Source of the DNA: Burkholderiales bacterium
Lineage (GTDB): Bacteria; Pseudomonadota; Gammaproteobacteria; Burkholderiales; SG8-39
Assembly (NCBI GenBank): GCA_023383795.1
Contig: JAHDYJ010000006.1
Location: forward strand, 1-64,000
DNA length: 64,000 bases
Direction: 5' to 3'
Shown piece by piece: positions 59,378 to 64,000 of the stretch (its first letter is position 1; every line of letters starts with the position of its first letter). Made by a program: the position numbers and the translations under genes. The notes beneath the pieces were generated by a model that saw nothing but the letters and a program-made list of their open reading frames with translations, made no database searches and had not been told where the DNA came from.

Positions 59378-60799
59378 TTGGCACACGATGACCTCAGGAG
59401 CTTTCTGGCGGCGATCCAATCCACCGGCGACCTGGTCGACATCGACGACGAGGTCGACTGGGACCAGGAGCTCGCCGGCATCGGCCGACTCGGCTGCGAG
59501 CGCGGCGCGCCCTCGTTCCGCTTCAACAACATCAAGGACTATCCGGGCTGGCGGATCATGTGCAACCCCATCGCCACCTGGCGTCGCATGGCAGTCGCCT
59601 TCGGGCTGCCGGCGGATAGCCCGGTACCGAAGCTCTACGAGACCTACGCGGTGCGCGAGCAGCAGCTCGTCCCGCCAGTCAAGGTGAAGACCGGCGCGTG
59701 CAAGGAGGTGGTGATCCCGGGTGACCGGGTCGACCTGTTCGACCTGCCGGTGCCGATGGTCCACGAGGGCGACGGCGGGCGCTATCTCGGCACGTGGGAC
59801 TTGGTCGTGTCGAAGGACGCGAAGAGCGACTGGGTGAACTGGGGCATGTACCGCTTCATGGTGCACAACGAGCGCCTGCTCACCGGTTTCCCGCGCCCCA
59901 CCAGCCACCTCGGCAAGATGCTGCTCGACGGCTACGTGCCCGAGGGCCGGCCGATGCCGATCGCGATCGCGATCGGCTGCGACCCGCTGAGCCACCTCGC
60001 GGCGGCCGCCACCTTCCGCATCGCCGGCAATGAGGCCGATCTCGCCGGCGGGCTGCGCCAGGCGCCGGTCGAGCTGGTCAAGTGCGAGACCTCCGAGCTC
60101 TACGTGCCGGCAAGCGCCGAGATGGTGATCGAGGCCGAGGTGTACCCGGACCGCGTGAACCAGGAGGGGCCCTACGGCGAGTACCCCGGCTACCGCAGCG
60201 GCGAGATGGGCAACGCGATCTGCGCCCGGGTGACGGCGATCACGCACCGCAGGGACCCGATCCTCACGCTCGACACCACCGGCTTCATGGACTCGAGCGC
60301 GACCTCGACCTCGATTTCCGGGGCGATTGCAATTCAGCGTCGGCTCGAGGCGAACGGCGTTCCGGTGAGGGCGGTATACATCCCGCCCGAGGGCGGCGTG
60401 CACCTCGCGATCGTGTCGGTGCGCAAGGGCGGCGCCGAGACCGCGCGCAAGGTGGTCGACGTGCTCACCGTGCGTCGCGCGCTGATCTCCAAGGTGATCG
60501 TGGTGGACGACGACGTCGACGTGTTCAACATGGCGGCGGTGCTGCACGCGTTCGCGACGAAGTGCCACCCCGCGCGGGGCATGCACCTCACCACTTACGT
60601 CGGGCGCGCCAACACGCTCACCCCGGCCTACACGCAGGAGGAGCGGGTGAGCCGCTCCGGCGCGAGCGTCGCGTTCGACGCCACCTGGCCGCCGGACTGG
60701 GCGGCCGACGCGACGCCGGTGCGCGCCACCCTCGATTCTATGTATTCGCCCGAGATCCAGCGCCGCGTGCTCGAGCGCTGGAAGGCACTCGGGCTCTGA
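59378..60799 (+). CDS. UbiD-family prenylated-FMN-dependent decarboxylase
   Basis: 473 residues from TTG 59378, with a GAGGAG site 8 bases upstream; a GTG at 59330 would add 16 unlike residues. Arg159, Glu263 and Glu268 (NQEGPYGEYPGY) reproduce the spacing of the catalytic Arg-Glu-Glu of fungal Fdc1 (173, 277, 282). Such enzymes reversibly decarboxylate aromatic or unsaturated acids with prenylated FMN. No UbiX prenyltransferase lies in the window. An IclR regulator, a 99-residue protein and an acyl-CoA ligase surround it, suggesting aromatic acid metabolism. Confidence 0.92.
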   Translation: MAHDDLRSFLAAIQSTGDLVDIDDEVDWDQELAGIGRLGCERGAPSFRFNNIKDYPGWRIMCNPIATWRRMAVAFGLPADSPVPKLYETYAVREQQLVPPVKVKTGACKEVVIPGDRVDLFDLPVPMVHEGDGGRYLGTWDLVVSKDAKSDWVNWGMYRFMVHNERLLTGFPRPTSHLGKMLLDGYVPEGRPMPIAIAIGCDPLSHLAAAATFRIAGNEADLAGGLRQAPVELVKCETSELYVPASAEMVIEAEVYPDRVNQEGPYGEYPGYRSGEMGNAICARVTAITHRRDPILTLDTTGFMDSSATSTSISGAIAIQRRLEANGVPVRAVYIPPEGGVHLAIVSVRKGGAETARKVVDVLTVRRALISKVIVVDDDVDVFNMAAVLHAFATKCHPARGMHLTTYVGRANTLTPAYTQEERVSRSGASVAFDATWPPDWAADATPVRATLDSMYSPEIQRRVLERWKALGL

Positions 60800-60812
60800 G
60801 GAGCCGACCCCG

Positions 60813-61112
60813 ATGTCGAACGAATACGAGACCTTCGCCCGCGATCCGCAGCGCCTGCTCTCCGGGCGCGAAGTGGTGCTGACCCTGCGGGACCTGACGC
60901 CGGGGCGGCGCAAGTACCGCGGCGTCAACGTCCGCGCCGTCGTCTCGCGGCCGCCGCGCTCCGGCGAGCCGCGGCTATGGATCCGTTCGGTCGTCGGCAA
61001 CCGCGACCCGCAGCCGTGCAGCGTGCGCATCGTCGAGGAGCTGCCCGAGGCGTTCACGGCGGTTCCCTACAGCGACTTCTTCCAGGCGATGGAACGCGCG
61101 GAGCGGCGTTGA
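60813..61112 (+). CDS. Unknown 99-residue protein between UbiD and an acyl-CoA ligase
   Basis: I do not recognise this protein. It is basic, has no membrane segment or signal peptide and one cysteine. The N-terminal third (EYETFARDPQRLLSGREVVL) is followed by a basic beta-like stretch and VEELPEAFTAVPYSDFFQAM. It starts 13 bases after ubiD, and its stop overlaps the TTG start of the ligase, so it belongs to the operon. Small third subunits occur with some UbiD enzymes (VdcD/BsdD), but those carry cysteine pairs absent here. Confidence 0.75.
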   Translation: MSNEYETFARDPQRLLSGREVVLTLRDLTPGRRKYRGVNVRAVVSRPPRSGEPRLWIRSVVGNRDPQPCSVRIVEELPEAFTAVPYSDFFQAMERAERR

Positions 61113-62647
61113 CCGCGCGGTGCGACGAGACGCTGACTGCGGCGCTCGAGCGCCACGCGCGCGAGCGGCCCGGAGCGGCCGCGCTCGTCGACGACCGCGA
61201 CCGCCTGACCTGGGGCGCGGTGAAGGCCTGGGTCGATCGCGCGGCCGGATGGTTCGGAGCGCAGCGCCTGCCGCGCGGCGCCGCGGTGCTGGGATGGCTG
61301 CCGAACTGCGCCGAGCTCTACCTCGTGCGCCTCGCCTGCGAGCAGGCGGGCCTCTTCTGGGTCCCGGTGCCCGCGAGCCAGGGCAAGCGCGAGCTCGCCT
61401 CGATCGCAGAGCGGGTGCGCCCGCACGCTGTGGTCGCGCTCGGGCGCTTTCGCGAGCGCGACTTCGCGTCCGAGCTGGACGAGGTGCTGGCGGCGTTGCG
61501 GCTCGCGCCGCTGCGCGCGACGGTGCGCCCGGAGGCGCTGCTCGACCTGGAAGGCGCCGGGCCCGCCGAGCCGCTGCGGCCGGAGGAGCCGGCGCACGCG
61601 CTCGCGACAACCGGCAGCGAGGGCGTCCCCAAGCTCGCGGTCTACACGCTCGCCGCGGCCTGCGCGCGGGCGCACGCGCAGGCCGCGCTGCTGGCGCTCT
61701 CGCCCGCCGACGTCCTGCTCACGCTCTCCCCCGGGGTGGGACCGGCGCGCGCGGCGTGGCTCGCGGCGCCGGTCGCCGGGTCGTGCGTGGTTGCGCTGCC
61801 GGTCTTCGGCACCGAGGCCGCGCTCGAACTGATCGCGGCCGAGCACACCACGATCGTGTGCGGGAGCCCCTCGCAGCTCGCCATGCTCGCGGCGCGGCTC
61901 GAGCACGCCGACACGTCGAGCGTGCGCCTGTGGTACACCGCGGGCGCCGTGCTGTCGGCCTCGCTCGCCGCCGAGCTCGAGGCGCGCACCGGTGCGCGCG
62001 TGGTGTCCACCTACGGCGGGGCGGACTTCGGCGGCTGGGCGGCGCCGGCGCTGGACGACCCGCCGGCGGTGCGTCACGGCACGGTGGGCCGCCCGCGCGG
62101 CGGCACCGAGATGAAAGTGATCGACCCCGAGGGCAGGGCGCTGCCGCAAGGTGCGGTTGGCGAGGTGGTGGGCCGCGGGCCGTGCTGCGTCGGCGGCTAC
62201 CTGAGCGGACCCGGAAGCGAGCGCTGGCGCGACGGTTGGTTCCATACGGGAGACCTCGGGTACTGGCGTGACGACGGCAACCTCGTGATCGTCGGGCGCC
62301 TGAAGGACGTGATCATCCGCGGCGGCGACAACGTTAGCCCGTCGGAGGTCGAGGCCCTGTTGCGCACCGATCCGGACGTCGCCGAGGCGGCGGTGATCGG
62401 CGTGCCGGACACGGTCTTCGGCGAGCGCGTGTGCGCGTGCATCGTGCCGGTCGCGGGGCGCGCGCCCGGGCTGGAGTCGCTGCGCGCGCACCTGCGCGGC
62501 GCGGGACTCGCGCCGTTCAAGCTTCCGGAGAGGCTCCTGCTGCTCGAAGTGCTGCCGATGGTCGGCGACAAGATCGATCGTCGCGCACTACAGCAGCGCG
62601 CGGCCGATTCGGCTTCCCTTGTCCACGCTGAAAGGAGGGCGTCATGA
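61109..62647 (+). CDS. AMP-binding acyl-CoA/benzoate-CoA-type ligase
   Basis: 512 residues from TTG 61109, with GGAG 5 bases upstream and a 4-base overlap with the preceding gene. The P-loop-like motif is ATTGSEGVPKLAVYT, followed by VSTYGGADFGGW, WFHTGDLGYW, the hinge GRLKDVIIRGGDNVSPSEVE and the C-terminal lysine in LPMVGDKIDRRAL. It activates an acid to its CoA ester. Relative to other members the P-loop has SEGVPK where SSGTTGxPK is usual, a modest variation. It is translationally coupled to the Bug protein gene (ATGA). Confidence 0.9.
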   Translation: MTARCDETLTAALERHARERPGAAALVDDRDRLTWGAVKAWVDRAAGWFGAQRLPRGAAVLGWLPNCAELYLVRLACEQAGLFWVPVPASQGKRELASIAERVRPHAVVALGRFRERDFASELDEVLAALRLAPLRATVRPEALLDLEGAGPAEPLRPEEPAHALATTGSEGVPKLAVYTLAAACARAHAQAALLALSPADVLLTLSPGVGPARAAWLAAPVAGSCVVALPVFGTEAALELIAAEHTTIVCGSPSQLAMLAARLEHADTSSVRLWYTAGAVLSASLAAELEARTGARVVSTYGGADFGGWAAPALDDPPAVRHGTVGRPRGGTEMKVIDPEGRALPQGAVGEVVGRGPCCVGGYLSGPGSERWRDGWFHTGDLGYWRDDGNLVIVGRLKDVIIRGGDNVSPSEVEALLRTDPDVAEAAVIGVPDTVFGERVCACIVPVAGRAPGLESLRAHLRGAGLAPFKLPERLLLLEVLPMVGDKIDRRALQQRAADSASLVHAERRAS

Positions 62648-63615
62648 GGAATGCGCTTAGGGGACTGCTCGCATGCCTGCTGGCGGCGGTCGCCGCGACC
62701 GGCGTCGCCCAGGAGTGGCCGGCCAGGACGGTCCACTTCATCGTGCCGTATCCGGCTGGGGGCTACTACGATCTGCTCGCGCGGGTGATCGGGCAGAAGC
62801 TGAACGAGCGCCTGGGCCAGGCGTTCGTCGTCGAGAACCGAGTCGGCGCGAACGGCATGATCGGCACCGACTACGTCGCGAAGAGCGCGCCCGACGGGTA
62901 CACGATCATGATGGGGGGCATCGGACCGCACGGCATCAATCCGAGCATGTATCCGAAGCTGCCGTACAGCCCGACGCGGGACTTCGCGGCCGTCGTCCAC
63001 GTCGCCTCGGCGCCGAACGTGCTCGTCGTGCATCCTTCGGTCAAGGCGAGCAGCGTGACGGAACTGATCGGGCTCGCGGGGGCCGCGCCCGGCAAGCTCA
63101 CGTTCTCGTCCGCCGGCAGCGGCTCGTCGCAGCACCTGTCGGGCGAGATGCTGCGCATGATGACCGGGGTGGACCTGATCCACGTGCCATACAAAGGCAG
63201 CGCGCCGTCGGTGACGGCGGTGCTCGGGGGCGAGGTCTCGATGCTCTTCGGAACCATGGCGGACGTCGTGACCCACGTGCGGGCGGGCAAGCTGCGCGCG
63301 CTCGCAGTGACCAGCGACCAGCGCATCCCGGTGCTGCCAGACGTGCCGACCATGGACGAAGCGGGCGTGCCGGGCTTCGAGGCGACGGCGTGGTTCGGCG
63401 TGCTGGCGCCTGCGACCACGCCGCAACCGGTCGTCGGCCGCCTGAACGAGGAGATCAACCGTATTCTCAAGATGCCGGACGTGCTGGAGCGCATCTCGCA
63501 GCAGGGATCGGCGGTGATCGTGGGCGGCACCTCCGAGCAGTTCGGGGCCTTCATCCGCGCCGAGATCGACAAGTGGGCGAAGGTGGTGAAGGAATCGGGC
63601 GCGCGGGTGAACTGA
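62644..63615 (+). CDS. Bug/TctC-type tripartite tricarboxylate transporter substrate-binding protein
   Basis: 323 residues. The signal peptide ends near residue 22 (TGVAQE), followed by WPARTVHFIVPYPAGGYYDLLARVIG, the Bug signature. RVGANGMIGTDYVAKSAPDGYT and VPYKGSAPSVTAVLGGEV are conserved in the family. It binds a carboxylate in the periplasm; no TctA/TctB membrane genes lie in the window, as is common for these expanded families. The start overlaps the ligase stop, with GGAGG just upstream. Confidence 0.93.
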   Translation: MRNALRGLLACLLAAVAATGVAQEWPARTVHFIVPYPAGGYYDLLARVIGQKLNERLGQAFVVENRVGANGMIGTDYVAKSAPDGYTIMMGGIGPHGINPSMYPKLPYSPTRDFAAVVHVASAPNVLVVHPSVKASSVTELIGLAGAAPGKLTFSSAGSGSSQHLSGEMLRMMTGVDLIHVPYKGSAPSVTAVLGGEVSMLFGTMADVVTHVRAGKLRALAVTSDQRIPVLPDVPTMDEAGVPGFEATAWFGVLAPATTPQPVVGRLNEEINRILKMPDVLERISQQGSAVIVGGTSEQFGAFIRAEIDKWAKVVKESGARVN

Positions 63616-63628
63616 CCGCGGCGCCGCG

Positions 63629-64000
63629 GTGAGCGGCTTTCGCGCCTACCGCATCCGCGACGACGGCCGGTTCGGCGCCGGCCGCCTGGAGCGGATGAGC
63701 CGCGCCGAGCTCGATCACGGCGAAGTCGTGGTGCGCGTCGCGTACGCCGGCGTCAACTACAAGGACGCGCTCACCGCGCGCGGCCGGGCGCGGATGGCGC
63801 GAAAGTTCCCGCTGGTCGGCGGCACCGACCTCGCGGGCGTGGTCGAGTCCTCCGAGGACCGCCGCTTCGCGCCGGGCGACGAGATCCTCATCCACAGCTT
63901 CGGGCTCGGCAGCCACCACGACGGCGGATTCGCGGAGATCGGCCGCTTCCCCGCCGACTGGATCTTCGCCCTTCCCGGCGGGCTCAGCTTGCTCGAGGCC
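63629..64000 (+). CDS. YhdH/AcuI-type quinone oxidoreductase (acrylyl-CoA reductase-like), N-terminal part
   Basis: The first 124 codons only; the gene runs off the window. GTG 63629 starts a frame with EVVVRVAYAGVNYKDALTARGR, FPLVGGTDLAGVVESSED and the GDEILIHSFGLGSHHDGGFAEIGR stretch typical of the YhdH/YhfP zinc-free medium-chain reductases. These reduce acrylyl-CoA or related enoyl compounds with NADPH. It is 13 bases after the Bug gene and so is likely in the same operon. Confidence 0.88.
   Translation, partial: MSGFRAYRIRDDGRFGAGRLERMSRAELDHGEVVVRVAYAGVNYKDALTARGRARMARKFPLVGGTDLAGVVESSEDRRFAPGDEILIHSFGLGSHHDGGFAEIGRFPADWIFALPGGLSLLEA

Overview
The window is 64 kb of very GC-rich bacterial chromosome. 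It is packed with catabolic operons, solute-binding-protein transporters (two branched-chain-type ABC systems, one TRAP, one Bug/TctC protein) and one-pathway regulators (AraC, GntR, LysR, IclR). It also carries an EpsD/EpsF/EpsG trio of the exosortase-type exopolysaccharide family. This mix fits a soil or sediment betaproteobacterium of Burkholderiales type. That placement is inferred from gene content; there is no rRNA or other phylogenetic marker here, and I saw no tRNA, CRISPR array or complete insertion sequence.

Layout. 1-12.1 kb: end of an acyl-CoA ligase, an esterase/formamidase, a NicX-like dioxygenase divergent from a gentisate-dioxygenase-like cupin, an orphan molybdenum-hydroxylase large subunit, an ECF sigma factor, a methyltransferase/AraC pair, a small transposon-like element, an HsaA-type flavin oxygenase, a DUF423 protein and a TGS-domain GTPase. 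12.2-13.2 kb: galE. 13.5-31.3 kb: a large co-directional block: ABC importer, GntR regulator, hyuA-hyuB, SDR dehydrogenase, DUF3830, a second hyuA-hyuB whose B subunit carries a zinc ribbon, and a TRAP importer. A shared palindrome precedes both the ABC operon and the hyu operon, so the GntR protein probably controls both. 31.4-45.3 kb: a LysR gene divergent from a compact pathway operon (CoA-transferase, acyl-CoA dehydrogenase, two thiamine-diphosphate enzymes, a flavin monooxygenase and its reductase, a second ABC importer, glyoxalase I). 45.6-49.8 kb: a CinA-like protein, a PPOX protein, a CrtI-like oxidoreductase and a DUF559 protein. 49.9-54.2 kb: epsG, epsF, epsD and dacB on the minus strand. 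54.3-58.1 kb: a MacAB-like exporter operon whose gene junctions are occupied by repeats and by a four-helix-bundle gene. 58.4-64 kb: an IclR gene followed by UbiD decarboxylase, a 99-residue unknown, an acyl-CoA ligase, a Bug binding protein and the start of a YhdH-type reductase.

Taken together, the two large pathway blocks each have their own importer, regulator and activating or cleaving enzymes, so they look like self-contained routes for organic acids or amides whose substrates cannot be named from sequence. The least ordinary material is non-coding. A 100-120 bp palindromic repeat occurs three times, each time between convergent genes. A second stem-loop family occurs inside a CTAG-flanked element and inside the exporter operon. 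Inverted GGTGA-type arrays flank the four-helix-bundle gene. Two regulator/operator pairings can be read directly from matching palindromes.
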